In this document: positions 45,132 to 53,958 of the stretch, one piece after another
How the letters are laid out: each line of letters starts with the position of its first letter
Position numbering within the stretch: the stretch's first letter is position 1
NCBI GenBank assembly: GCA_902775135.1
Contig: CACYKY010000004.1
Location: forward strand, 80,745 to 144,744
DNA length: 64,000 nucleotides
Reading direction: 5' to 3'
Origin: an uncultured Bacteroidota bacterium
GTDB taxonomy: Bacteria; Bacteroidota; Bacteroidia; Bacteroidales; P3
Made by a program: the position numbers and the translations under genes
The notes under the pieces: generated by a model
Told to the model about the DNA's origin: nothing
The model's input: only the letters and a program-made list of their open reading frames with translations
Databases searched by the model: none

Positions 45132-48100
45132 ATGATACTAACCGAACTCTACCAAGAGAGTGCGCTCCTCGCCCAGATAATCGACCGTTTGGGCAAGGAG
45201 CGCGCACGCCTTCATGTGGACGGCCTCGTGGGGTCGTTGCCCGCCGTCCTCGTCGCATCCATGGCCATCCGACGCCCCACCGTGAGCCAACTCGTCATCG
45301 CCCCCTCCAAAGAGGAGGCCTTCTACCTGCAGAACGACATCGAAGCCCTGATGGGAATGAGCGGAGAACGGAGAACGGAGAACGGAGAACAAACCGACGC
45401 AGCAATGGGCTCTCCACTCTCCACTCTCCACTCTCCGCTCCAAGTGATGCTCTTCCCAACAAGTTACCGCAAGGCCTACCACTACGACACCGACCTCACC
45501 GACAACGCCAACCTCCTGATGCGCACCGAGGTAGTGAAGACCCTCGGTGGCTCCATGCCAGCCATTGTCGTCTCCTACCCCGAAGCGCTAGCCGAGAAGG
45601 TAGTGGCACCGAAGACTTTGGGCAGCAAGACGTTGCGAGTGGCGAAGGGTGCAAAAATGGACATGTGGGACCTGGTGGAGAAGTTGGAGAACCTGGGGTT
45701 TGAGCGCGAGGACTTCGTCGTCGACCCAGGCCACTTCGCCATCCGTGGCGGCATCATCGATGTCTTCTCCTACGCCTCCGACCTACCCTTCCGCATCGAA
45801 TTCTTCGACGACGAAGTCGACTCCCTCCGCACCTACGACACGGTGTCGCAGCTCAGCGTCAAGCAGCTGGACACCATAGATATCGTCCCTAAGATGTCCG
45901 ACATGTCAAGTTCTCCTGACACATTGGAGAAGAACGTCAGCCTTTTGGAGTACTTTGGCAGCGAGGACATTGTGTGGACACAGAGCCTTATGATGACCGC
46001 CGAAACCATGGAGAAAGTGTTGGCGGACACCCGCAAGGCCTACGCCGAACGTCTGGCCGACAAAGTCCATCCCATTGCCGGCACCCTGCCAAAGCCTGAA
46101 GAAATCAGCTGTCCGGCCAACGAGTTCCTGCATGGCCTGCTAGAATGCAAGATTGTCGAATACGGCAACAGCCACTATTTCAGTCAGGCCGAGATACTGA
46201 AGTTCCAAAGCGAACCCCAGCCCTCTTTCAACAAGCAGTTCGACCTCCTCACCGCCAACCTCACCGACTACACCGAGCGTGGCTACCAGCTCGTCATCAC
46301 CGTCAGCAACGAAAGCCAGGAAAAAAGACTGAACAACATATTGGGAGTGGACGAAAGTGAGAAACCAAAAGCGAAAGACATCGCCAACGCCCCCTCATCC
46401 CCGACCACGTCCCTTCATTCGCTGAAGCTCCTCAACCTCAATCTCTCCCACGGCTTCGTCGACCACGACACCAAGGTTCTCTGCTACACCGACCACGAAA
46501 TCTTCGACCGCTACCACAAGTACACCGTCAAGAACCTCAGCGCCGCCCACGAGGCGCTGACGCTGAAGGAGCTCTTCGAGCTGAAACCCGGCGACTTCGT
46601 GACCCACATCGACTACGGCGTTGGTCGTTTCAGCGGATTGGAAAAGGTGACCGTCGACGGCAAAAGTCAGGAACTCATACGCCTGATATACAAGAACAAC
46701 GACGTACTATACATCTCCATCCACGGCCTGCACAAAATCAGCCGCTATGTAGGTCGCGAAGGGGAAGCCCCTCAACTCAACCGCTTGGGAAGCAACACCT
46801 GGCAGGTCCTCAAGCAGAAGACCAAACGGCAGGTGAAGGACATTGCCAAGGACCTCATTGCCCTCTATGCCAAGCGCAAGGCCTCACAAGGATTTGCCTT
46901 CAGCGAGGACAACTCGTTGCAGGAGCAGATGGAGGCCTCGTTCCAATACGAGGACACGCCCGACCAGCTGAAAGCCTCTATTGCCGTCAAACACGACATG
47001 GAGGACCGCGCGCCGATGGACCGTTTGGTTTGCGGCGATGTAGGCTTTGGAAAGACCGAGGTTGCTATCCGCGCCGCTTTCAAAGCCTGCTGCGACTCCA
47101 AGCAGGTGGCCGTCCTCGTCCCCAGCACCATCCTCGCCTTCCAGCACTACAACACCTTCTGCGAACGCCTCAAGGGCATGCCCGTACGTGTGGACTATCT
47201 CAACCGTTTCCGTACCACCAAAGAAAAGAACCAAATATACAAGGATGTCGAGGATGGCAAGATAGACATCCTCATCGGCACCCATGCCATCACCAATAAG
47301 CAACTCAAATTCAAGGACCTTGGACTCCTAATCATCGACGAGGAGCAGAAGTTCGGCGTCAGCGTCAAAGAGAAACTCAAGGAGATGAAGGTCGGCGTCG
47401 ATTGCTTGACCCTCACCGCCACACCCATACCGCGCACCTTGCAGTTCTCGCTTATGGGTGCCCGCGACCTCAGCGTCATCCAGACACCACCCCCCAACCG
47501 CCAACCCATCGAGACCGAGCTCAGCGACTTCAGCGAGGAACTCATCCGCGATGCTATCAGCTACGAAATGAGCCGTGGAGGCCAGACCTTCTTCATTTCC
47601 AACCGTGTGGAGAACCTGCCGGAGATGGCGGGCCTCGTGCAACGGCTCATTCCCGACGCCCGTGTGGCTATGGCCCACGGCCGCATGGACGGGAAAGAGG
47701 CCGAAGAGACGCTGATGCACTTCCTCGAAGGCGACATCGATGTGCTCGTGGCCACCTCCATCGTGGAGAACGGATTGGACATCCCCAACGCCAACACCAT
47801 GATTATCAACAATGCCCACCAGTTCGGCCTCAGCGACCTGCACCAGATGCGCGGCCGTGTGGGCCGTTCCAACAAGAAGGCGTTCTGCTACATGCTCATA
47901 CCCTCCTATCTCACCCTGACACCCGATGCACAGAAGCGCCTCAAAGCCATCGAGGAATTCTCCACCATAGGCAGCGGATTCAACATCGCCATGCGCGACC
48001 TCGACATCCGCGGTGCGGGCAACATCCTCGGCGCCGAACAGTCGGGCTTCATCTCCGAGATAGGCTACGACATGTACCACAAGATATTGAACGAAGCCAT

Positions 48101-48641
48101 CGAAGAACTGAAAGAGAGCGACTTCAAGGACCTCTTTGCAGCCGAAGCCGAGGAGAAGAAAGAATACGTGCGCGAATGCACCATCGAGACCGACCTCGAG
48201 GTGTTGCTGCCGGACGACTACATCACCTCGGGCACCGAGCGTCTGTTGCTCTACAAGGAACTGAACGACATAGGAATAGAAATGTCCACCAACGAACTCG
48301 ACACCGAGCTGGCCGCCTACCGCAGCCGCCTGGAAGACCGCTTCGGACCCGTACCGCCCGCCACCGACGAACTCATCCGCACCATCATCCTCCGTCGAAT
48401 GGCCAAGGAGTTTGGCATCGAGAAACTGATTTTGAAGCAGAACCGCATGGTGTGCCACCTGGTGAGCAATCCCGAAAGTCCGTTCTACCGAAGCGAAGGA
48501 TTCTCGAAACTAATACATTACGCGCAAAACAATCCTCGCCGTGTGCACCTGAAAGAGTCGACCGACCGGCTCAGCATGACGATAGACAACATTCCCTCCA
48601 TCGGAGCCGCTATCGAGCAAATGCGCTCGCTGACAATCTGA
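45132..48641 (+). CDS. mfd: Transcription-repair coupling factor Mfd with repeat insertion
   Basis: Mfd removes stalled RNA polymerase from DNA and recruits UvrA. The 1169-residue protein has the UvrB-homology N-terminal part, the RNA-polymerase-interacting CarD-like domain (LKPGDFVTHIDYGVGRFSGL, about 485), the SF2 translocase with GDVGFGKTE (about 635) and IIDEEQKFGV (about 734), and the C-terminal TRCF domain. Residues about 77-104 (GERRTENGEQ ... SPLSTLHSPLQV) are encoded by two inverted heptamer arrays and insert into the first UvrB-like domain between SKEEAFYLQNDIEAL and VMLFPTSY. The start at 45132 gives the expected N-terminus. Its last 32 nt overlap the convergent gene at 48610-49089. 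Confidence 0.95.
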   Translation: MILTELYQESALLAQIIDRLGKERARLHVDGLVGSLPAVLVASMAIRRPTVSQLVIAPSKEEAFYLQNDIEALMGMSGERRTENGEQTDAAMGSPLSTLHSPLQVMLFPTSYRKAYHYDTDLTDNANLLMRTEVVKTLGGSMPAIVVSYPEALAEKVVAPKTLGSKTLRVAKGAKMDMWDLVEKLENLGFEREDFVVDPGHFAIRGGIIDVFSYASDLPFRIEFFDDEVDSLRTYDTVSQLSVKQLDTIDIVPKMSDMSSSPDTLEKNVSLLEYFGSEDIVWTQSLMMTAETMEKVLADTRKAYAERLADKVHPIAGTLPKPEEISCPANEFLHGLLECKIVEYGNSHYFSQAEILKFQSEPQPSFNKQFDLLTANLTDYTERGYQLVITVSNESQEKRLNNILGVDESEKPKAKDIANAPSSPTTSLHSLKLLNLNLSHGFVDHDTKVLCYTDHEIFDRYHKYTVKNLSAAHEALTLKELFELKPGDFVTHIDYGVGRFSGLEKVTVDGKSQELIRLIYKNNDVLYISIHGLHKISRYVGREGEAPQLNRLGSNTWQVLKQKTKRQVKDIAKDLIALYAKRKASQGFAFSEDNSLQEQMEASFQYEDTPDQLKASIAVKHDMEDRAPMDRLVCGDVGFGKTEVAIRAAFKACCDSKQVAVLVPSTILAFQHYNTFCERLKGMPVRVDYLNRFRTTKEKNQIYKDVEDGKIDILIGTHAITNKQLKFKDLGLLIIDEEQKFGVSVKEKLKEMKVGVDCLTLTATPIPRTLQFSLMGARDLSVIQTPPPNRQPIETELSDFSEELIRDAISYEMSRGGQTFFISNRVENLPEMAGLVQRLIPDARVAMAHGRMDGKEAEETLMHFLEGDIDVLVATSIVENGLDIPNANTMIINNAHQFGLSDLHQMRGRVGRSNKKAFCYMLIPSYLTLTPDAQKRLKAIEEFSTIGSGFNIAMRDLDIRGAGNILGAEQSGFISEIGYDMYHKILNEAIEELKESDFKDLFAAEAEEKKEYVRECTIETDLEVLLPDDYITSGTERLLLYKELNDIGIEMSTNELDTELAAYRSRLEDRFGPVPPATDELIRTIILRRMAKEFGIEKLILKQNRMVCHLVSNPESPFYRSEGFSKLIHYAQNNPRRVHLKESTDRLSMTIDNIPSIGAAIEQMRSLTI
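45362..45389 (+). repeat. Heptamer array (cggagaa x4) in mfd
   Basis: Four exact units, no stop codon in any forward frame. Separated by about 20 nt from an inverted array of related sequence. Confidence 0.95.
45411..45441 (+). repeat. Heptamer array (tctccac x4) in mfd
   Basis: Units tctccac x3 and tctccgc. The reverse complement (gtggaga) resembles the upstream cggagaa, so the two arrays can pair into a hairpin. Confidence 0.95.
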
Positions 48642-49089
48642 CCGTGACCACAGAGTCGCCATCTGCGTCCCAGCGACGGAAGACATAGCCGGAGCTGTCG
48701 GGCATCGACCAAAACAGACTCCCTCCGCCTGAAGAGACAAGCTTATACGCGTCTTCCCAATGGCGGTAGCTGAACTCCACTCGCTCATACCCCCCTTCGT
48801 TGTAGTAGAAATTCTCTTCCCATCGGCTTTTGGTCAGCCCGTCGATCTGCAAACTGTCGGGCAGCCGGCCATGCTCGCTCCTGTATTCGTCGATCCAAGC
48901 AGAGACCTTCTGGCTGACCTTGACAAAGCTGGCCTCGTTGTACTCATCCGAAAAGAAGTACCCCGTGCAATGCGTATCCCACCACAGACCGACAAACACC
49001 ATCAGGAGTAAAGGGAAAAAACCTGTCATACTACCAGTAGACAGGTTTTTTAGATGTTTGTGACGAAGTCTGTCGCGAAAGGTTCTCAT
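48610..49089 (-). CDS. Small membrane-anchored protein of unknown function
   Basis: A 159-residue protein with one N-terminal hydrophobic helix (MTGFFPLLLMVFVGLWWD) and an exported domain with KVSAWIDEYRSEHGRLPDSL, a layout seen in pilin-like or pseudopilin-like proteins. No family recognised. Its ATG overlaps the stop of the gene before it (ATGA), and its 3' end overlaps the 3' end of mfd by 32 nt. A perfect 12-bp inverted repeat with A/T flanks lies in its first codons, so translation might begin at the second Met (49029). Confidence 0.6.
   Translation of the reverse strand: MRTFRDRLRHKHLKNLSTGSMTGFFPLLLMVFVGLWWDTHCTGYFFSDEYNEASFVKVSQKVSAWIDEYRSEHGRLPDSLQIDGLTKSRWEENFYYNEGGYERVEFSYRHWEDAYKLVSSGGGSLFWSMPDSSGYVFRRWDADGDSVVTVRLSASAFAR
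49016..49051. terminator. Bidirectional-terminator-like inverted repeat
   Basis: Perfect 12-bp arms aaaaaacctgtc / gacaggtttttt with a 12-nt loop. On the plus strand it would stop transcripts from mfd, on the minus strand those leaving the PepSY-like gene. It is embedded in the 5' end of the gene at 48610-49089. Confidence 0.6.
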
Positions 49090-50138
49090 TGCACGTCCTT
49101 GTCGTCGAGGGGCTGTGCGAGGAGGTTGAGGAAGTTGCCCTTGCTGTCGAACTCCATGCGGGTGAACTTCACCTGGCGGGTGCCCTTGACCTTCTGGCTG
49201 ATGACGACATAGGTGTAGGGTTTGGGTTTCTTGCCGTCGGCACCGCGGAACTTGGAGTTGTACTCATAGACAACCATCTTTTCGATCTTGTATTTCTCGC
49301 CGTTGAACTTCTCGGCCAGATATTTAAGGATACCGTTGCTGTAGCGGTCCTTGGGGAGCACCTTGCCGGTCATGATGGGGGTACCGTCGTTGATGTCATA
49401 GACGGCTTCCTTTTCGACCTTCTGCTTATCGGTGAAGTAGGCTACGGCATATTGGTCGTTGCGGTTGAGCCACTCGGGGCCAGCCTTGCAACGTTTCTTG
49501 CCGATGGCTTTCTCGAAGTTGTCGACAGCGGCCTGGCAGGGGGCAAAGGCTTCCACCTGGGGCTCGTCGGCCTTGGGGGCGGGACGGGTGCGCGTGCGGC
49601 TGGTCTCGGTCTTGGTGGCCTTGGTAATCTCCTCGTCGGTGGCGTCGGGATTGTTGTGGGTGTAGTAGTCGCGCTTGACGGCCGCGGGGTCGGGAGCATT
49701 GCTCTTCTGCAGCTTGCCACGGGTGTCAAATATCAACTCGAAGTCTGTATCGGAGATACCTTTCTTCGTGATAATCATGCGGTAGTAGTTATCGCCGCTC
49801 ATCTCCTCCACATAGTCGAGGGTTTTCACACGATAGCCGGGATAGTTGTTGGTGAAATAGCTGGTGAGCATCGTGGGGCACTCTTCCATCTTGACGGGGA
49901 AGGAGGAGTACTGCCAGTCGCCGCCGGCGGTGAAGTAGCTGCGGCCTTCCTGGCCGTCGATGAGCACTTCGGCAATGTATTGTCCCGGAGCCTGGTACCA
50001 GGTCTTGACCTTGTAGGAGTCATAGGTCTTCTCGAGCGACAGCAGCACCGAGCGCGGCACAGCGGTCTCTTTGATTTTGGTCTGTGCACCCACCATCAGG
50101 GGGAGCAGCATCGCCAGGGCAAAAACTATCTTCTTCAT
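49086..50138 (-). CDS. Exported PepSY-like protein
   Basis: A 350-residue exported protein with a signal peptide (cleaved near VGAQ). The first half resembles the PepSY-like/DUF2874 fold, a set of beta-strand-helix units that often begin with VPRSVLLSLEKTYD and contain a 'Y.V....G....V.FD..G' pattern (DNYYRMIITKKGISDTDFEL). The middle has a basic/acidic linker (ETSRTRTRPAPKADEPQVE). Probably periplasmic or outer-membrane associated; function unknown. It is coupled by ATGA to the gene that follows. Confidence 0.6.
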   Translation of the reverse strand: MKKIVFALAMLLPLMVGAQTKIKETAVPRSVLLSLEKTYDSYKVKTWYQAPGQYIAEVLIDGQEGRSYFTAGGDWQYSSFPVKMEECPTMLTSYFTNNYPGYRVKTLDYVEEMSGDNYYRMIITKKGISDTDFELIFDTRGKLQKSNAPDPAAVKRDYYTHNNPDATDEEITKATKTETSRTRTRPAPKADEPQVEAFAPCQAAVDNFEKAIGKKRCKAGPEWLNRNDQYAVAYFTDKQKVEKEAVYDINDGTPIMTGKVLPKDRYSNGILKYLAEKFNGEKYKIEKMVVYEYNSKFRGADGKKPKPYTYVVISQKVKGTRQVKFTRMEFDSKGNFLNLLAQPLDDKDVQ

Positions 50139-50249
50139 ATCATTAAAGTTTCTTATTCAGTACCCTCTTCGGGCCATTTATTGCAAAGGTAACGTAACTT
50201 TTACTCTTTTATTGCGTCGGCATTTTCTTTTGCCTCTCGCTTTTCACCA

Positions 50250-51542
50250 CTATTTGAACACCACATCCTTGCGGTCGGGGCTGATACTGACAGCGGCGAT
50301 AGTCACTCCCGTACGCTCCTCGATGGCAGCCAGATAGGTGCGCAAGCGCTCGGGCAACTGCTCATAGGAGGTGATGCCCTCGAGGCTTTGTTTCCAACCC
50401 TCGTAGGGGGTGAGGACGGGGTCGATATGGACGGTGTTGTACTCGAAAGGTATCTCGTCGGTACGCTGACCCTCAATGTCATAGGCGACACACATATTGA
50501 CGGTGTCGAAGTCGTTCATCACGTCGGGTTTGGTGACATAGAGTTCGGTGACACCGTTGATCATGCAGGCGTAGCGCAAGGCGGTGGTGTCCAGCCAGCC
50601 GCAGCGGCGCGGACGGCCCGTGGTGGCGCCGTACTCATGGCCAAGCTCGCAGAGACGTTTGCCCGTCTCGTCAAACAGCTCCGTCGGGAAGGGGCCCGCA
50701 CCCACGCGGGTGCAGTAGGCCTTGGTGATACCCATCACCTTGCCGATGGTACTGGGGGCCACACCGAGACCGGTGCAGACGCCGGCGGTAATGGTGTTGC
50801 TGCTGGTGACAAAGGGATAGGTGCCGAAGTCGATGTCCAGCATCATGGCCTGCGCTCCCTCGGCCAGGACCTTCTTGTCCTCGCGGAGACACTGGTTGAT
50901 AAAATACTCGCTGTTGACGAAGCGGAACTTCTTCAGCGTGGCCAAGCTCTCCATCCACACCTTCTCATACTCGCCGAGCGTCATGCCGTCGATGCGGAAC
51001 TGCTCCACGTCGAAGCCCATGGCATGGGCCATCATCAGGTGCTGACGCTTCAGCTGTCCGTAGCGCTCGATAAAGTCGGGAGTCATGATATCGCCCACGC
51101 GGATGCCTGTACGGGCAATCTTGTCGGTGTAGGCGGGGCCGATGCCCTTCAGCGTAGAGCCAATCTTGCTGTTGCCCTTGGCCTGCTCGTTGGCGGCATC
51201 CATCATGCGGTGGGAGGGCAGGATGAGGTGGGCTTTCTTGCTGATGAAGAGATTCTTCACAGCGTCGACACCTTTCTCGGTCAATGCCTCAATCTCCTGA
51301 CGGAAAATACGGGGTTCGATGAGCACACCATTGCCGATGAGATTGATTTTCTCCTGGTGGAAGATGCCGCTGGGGATGATGTGCAGCACATGCTTAGAGC
51401 CGTTGAATTCGAGGGTGTGGCCAGCGTTGGGGCCGCCCTGGAAGCGTGCCACAACGTCGTAGCGCGGCGTCAACACGTCGACAATCTTGCCTTTGCCTTC
51501 GTCGCCCCACTGGAGGCCTAACAGTACGTCTATCTTTGTCAT
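50250..51542 (-). CDS. purA: Adenylosuccinate synthetase
   Basis: PurA joins IMP and aspartate using GTP, the first step from IMP to AMP. The 430-residue protein has VLLGLQWGDEGKGKIVDVL at the N-terminus with the P-loop-like GDEGKGK, RFQGGPNAGHTL and GIGPAYTDKIARTGIRVGD, TGRPRRCGWLD and a C-terminal base-binding segment. The start at 51542 is the first Met of the family N-terminus and has a matching promoter upstream. Confidence 0.97.
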   Translation of the reverse strand: MTKIDVLLGLQWGDEGKGKIVDVLTPRYDVVARFQGGPNAGHTLEFNGSKHVLHIIPSGIFHQEKINLIGNGVLIEPRIFRQEIEALTEKGVDAVKNLFISKKAHLILPSHRMMDAANEQAKGNSKIGSTLKGIGPAYTDKIARTGIRVGDIMTPDFIERYGQLKRQHLMMAHAMGFDVEQFRIDGMTLGEYEKVWMESLATLKKFRFVNSEYFINQCLREDKKVLAEGAQAMMLDIDFGTYPFVTSSNTITAGVCTGLGVAPSTIGKVMGITKAYCTRVGAGPFPTELFDETGKRLCELGHEYGATTGRPRRCGWLDTTALRYACMINGVTELYVTKPDVMNDFDTVNMCVAYDIEGQRTDEIPFEYNTVHIDPVLTPYEGWKQSLEGITSYEQLPERLRTYLAAIEERTGVTIAAVSISPDRKDVVFK

Positions 51543-51605
51543 ATATACTTTATTTTCAACAATTAAACAACATTTCACCCACCACAATCCACCTCAACAA
51601 AATTG

Positions 51606-51637
51606 CAAAGATACGACATTTTGCCGACATGGCAAAA
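51606..51637 (-). promoter_or_regulatory. Bacteroidetes-type promoter of purA
   Basis: Minus strand: TTTTG (51633-51637), 19 nt, TATCTTTG (51606-51613), 64 nt upstream of the purA start. Confidence 0.78.
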
Positions 51638-51754
51638 TTTATTTTCCCCCACCGTCGCGACAAGCAGGGAGGATCGCATGCCGCAGCGGTGGGGGCATGG
51701 AGATAAAAATCCCCACAAGCCGTAGGGCATATCTTACTGGGAGCGATTTTTTTC

Positions 51755-51787
51755 AAAAAAAAAGGCCCCAGCCTTTCGGCTGGGGCC
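51755..51787 (-). terminator. Intrinsic terminator after the transketolase N-half
   Basis: 10-bp stem GGCCCCAGCC / GGCTGGGGCC with a GAAA loop and nine T on the minus strand, 11 nt after the gene. It shows that no second subunit gene follows on the same transcript. Confidence 0.93.
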
Positions 51788-51797
51788 AAATAGCGGA

Positions 51798-52646
51798 TTA
51801 GAAATCCCCGAGGGTCTCGGGCAACTGGGCGAGGGCCTTGGGCAGGTCGTCGGCGCTGAGGACGGCGCCGTGGTACTTGTTGGTGTCCTGCATGAAGTCG
51901 ACACCATAGCCCATCTTGGTCTTCAGGATGACGCACACGGGGCTTCCCTGGCCGGACATAGCCTTGGCCTTGGCCATACCGTCGAGCACCTGCTGCATGT
52001 CGTTGCCGTTGTCGATGACGACGACCTTCCACATGAAGCTCTCGAACTTGGCCTGCAGGTTGCCGAGGGACATCACCTCGTCGACGGTGGCGTCGATCTG
52101 CTGGTTGTTATAGTCGATGGTGGCGATGAGGTTGTCCACCTTCTTGGCACCGGCAAACATGGCGGCCTCCCAAATCTGGCCTTCCTCGAGCTCGCCGTCG
52201 CCGTGCATGGTGAAGACGAGGTGCTTGTCGCCCGTCATCTTCTTGCCGAGGGCGGCGCCGACACCGACGCTAAGGCCTTGACCCAGCGAGCCGCTGGCCA
52301 TGCGGATGCCAGGCAGGTTGTGTGCCGTGGAGGGGTGACCCTGCAGACGGGTGCCGAACTTGCGGAAGGTGCTGAGTTCGCTGACGGGGAAGAAGCCGCG
52401 GCGGGCCATCGTGCTGTAGATGACCGGGGTGATGTGGCCCTGCGAGACGAAGAGCATATCCTCGCCCTCGCCGCTCATGGTGAAATTCTTCGGGTCGAAG
52501 TCCATGATGTTCCACTCCATGGCGGTAAACCAGTCGGCCGTGCCCATAGAGCCACCGGGATGGCCGCTCTTGGCGGCGGTGGTCATTCTCAAAATATCGC
52601 GCCGCACCTGCGTCGCAATCTGCTGAAGTTCTGCTGTTGTTTTCAT
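51798..52646 (-). CDS. Transketolase N-terminal subunit, without a C-terminal partner
   Basis: A 282-residue thiamine-diphosphate-binding half: MTTAAKSGHPGGSMGTADWF at the start, LQGHPSTAHNLPGIRMASGS, the ThDP motif GDGELEEGQIWEA ... IDYNNQQ, and the end MGYGVDFMQDTNKYHG. In split transketolases the C-terminal pyrimidine-binding subunit normally follows; here a terminator and then purA follow, and the upstream gene is a lipoprotein. The partner must be elsewhere, or the protein works with another enzyme. Role: pentose-phosphate or isoprenoid-precursor carbon exchange, from family. Confidence 0.9.
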   Translation of the reverse strand: MKTTAELQQIATQVRRDILRMTTAAKSGHPGGSMGTADWFTAMEWNIMDFDPKNFTMSGEGEDMLFVSQGHITPVIYSTMARRGFFPVSELSTFRKFGTRLQGHPSTAHNLPGIRMASGSLGQGLSVGVGAALGKKMTGDKHLVFTMHGDGELEEGQIWEAAMFAGAKKVDNLIATIDYNNQQIDATVDEVMSLGNLQAKFESFMWKVVVIDNGNDMQQVLDGMAKAKAMSGQGSPVCVILKTKMGYGVDFMQDTNKYHGAVLSADDLPKALAQLPETLGDF

Positions 52647-52662
52647 TATTAGTTGTTTTTAT

Positions 52663-53142
52663 TTATTTTCTTAATTTAAACACATACTGACGCGAGTTCT
52701 GGTCCACGGCGAAGAGCTCGTTGCCGTGGCGGGTGACGGAGACAGAGAGGGTGTTCTCGTCCCAGTCGTGGATGGTGCCAGAGCCGCGGTCACCACGCAT
52801 GGTGACATGTCCCCATACACGGCCTTGGGCGCCTTCAGTCTCAACATAGATGGTTTCGGCTTTGCCTGTGGCCTTGGGGGCGACAGCCTTTTGGGGGGCG
52901 ACAGCCTTTTTGGGGACAGGGGCTTTGGCTACAGCGGCAACAGGTTTGGCAGCAGGCCTAACGGCAGGTTCAGGGTCGGGGGCGTCCATGGGGACCAACG
53001 TCAACTCCACGGTGTCATTGAATCCGTCGACAACCACCTGTGGCCCCTGCACGCTGTCGGCCTCGGAGTCTTGCTGCTTGCATCCGGGGAGCATCGTGAG
53101 GGCCGTCACAACCATCACTGTCGAATATATTCCCTTATTCAT
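52663..53142 (-). CDS. Lipoprotein with Ala/Pro/Lys-rich tether
   Basis: A 159-residue lipoprotein (lipobox LPGC, Cys21). After a short acidic segment comes a tether rich in Ala, Pro and Lys (AAKPVAAVAKAPVPKKAVAP) and then a small beta-rich domain of about 60 residues (RVWGHVTMRGDRGSGTIHDW, LFAVDQNSRQYVFKL). No family recognised. Start at 53142 is the Met that begins the signal peptide. Confidence 0.6.
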   Translation of the reverse strand: MNKGIYSTVMVVTALTMLPGCKQQDSEADSVQGPQVVVDGFNDTVELTLVPMDAPDPEPAVRPAAKPVAAVAKAPVPKKAVAPQKAVAPKATGKAETIYVETEGAQGRVWGHVTMRGDRGSGTIHDWDENTLSVSVTRHGNELFAVDQNSRQYVFKLRK

Positions 53143-53156
53143 ATCATTAATCTTTA

Positions 53157-53930
53157 TTAATGGTTCCAATTTTTCCAGTCAAAAACCGCTTCTGCCTCTT
53201 CGTCGACGAGGGGGAAGAGGTTGCGTCCAACAACCGCCTCGACACTATCCACACTCACGGCATAGTGGCGCGGCGAGAAACTCTGCGGATTGTTGTCCAC
53301 CAAGAAGCCCACGGTGCGGTAGCCATTGGCAGTACTGACAGCCAACGCTTTGAAGAATGCGTTGGGCACAGAGACACCTCCAATCTTCCTCGGATTGTCG
53401 CCACCGAATATGGGTCCGCAGACGACGAAGACGCTGCCGTAGCGCTTGGCCAAGCGGCGGGTCAGCTCCTCTATCTTGCGCCAGGCCTGCGAGTTCATCT
53501 CGTGATCCTGCGGGCAGATGTTGGTGAAGTAATAGCTCTCCTCCAATGCCTGGCAGCTCCAGCGCATGTCGGCACGGGGAGCCATGTGCCCCTTGTCGAA
53601 TCCGCTGCGGCTGTAGTCCTCACGGCTGGCCTTGGGGAACCTGACGTCAGGGTCGCGGCTGAAACTGTATTGGCCATCGTTCTGGCCGTTGGCCTCCTCG
53701 GCGGTCAGTTCCCACGCCACCCAGTCAGGACACAGCGAGACATGGTTGTACGATGCCGTATAGCCCAGATGGACAATGATATCCTCGTCGTCGGTATAGG
53801 AAGGCAGCTCCAGGCCTGCCGGAGCCTTGGTCGCCACTGCCTGTGCTACAGCGTCCGACACACGGAAACAACCCGACAGCATGCATGCCGCCACAACCAT
53901 CATATTGACTATAAACATCCTGCAACCCAT
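53157..53930 (-). CDS. DNA/RNA non-specific endonuclease (NUC1/NucA family), lipoprotein
   Basis: A 257-residue lipoprotein-like protein (lipobox LSGC, Cys21) with the NUC motif SGFDKGHMAPRADM: the DRGH-type catalytic His is present with Lys in place of Arg. TNICPQDHEMNSQAWRKIE supplies the metal-ligand Asn, and VVCGPIFGG is typical of the family. Such exported nucleases degrade extracellular nucleic acids. The start at 53930 begins the signal peptide; an upstream frame overlaps the neighbouring gene and is rejected. Confidence 0.85.
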   Translation of the reverse strand: MGCRMFIVNMMVVAACMLSGCFRVSDAVAQAVATKAPAGLELPSYTDDEDIIVHLGYTASYNHVSLCPDWVAWELTAEEANGQNDGQYSFSRDPDVRFPKASREDYSRSGFDKGHMAPRADMRWSCQALEESYYFTNICPQDHEMNSQAWRKIEELTRRLAKRYGSVFVVCGPIFGGDNPRKIGGVSVPNAFFKALAVSTANGYRTVGFLVDNNPQSFSPRHYAVSVDSVEAVVGRNLFPLVDEEAEAVFDWKNWNH

Positions 53931-53958
53931 TATTCTTTTATTATCTCTTTCAACTTCT

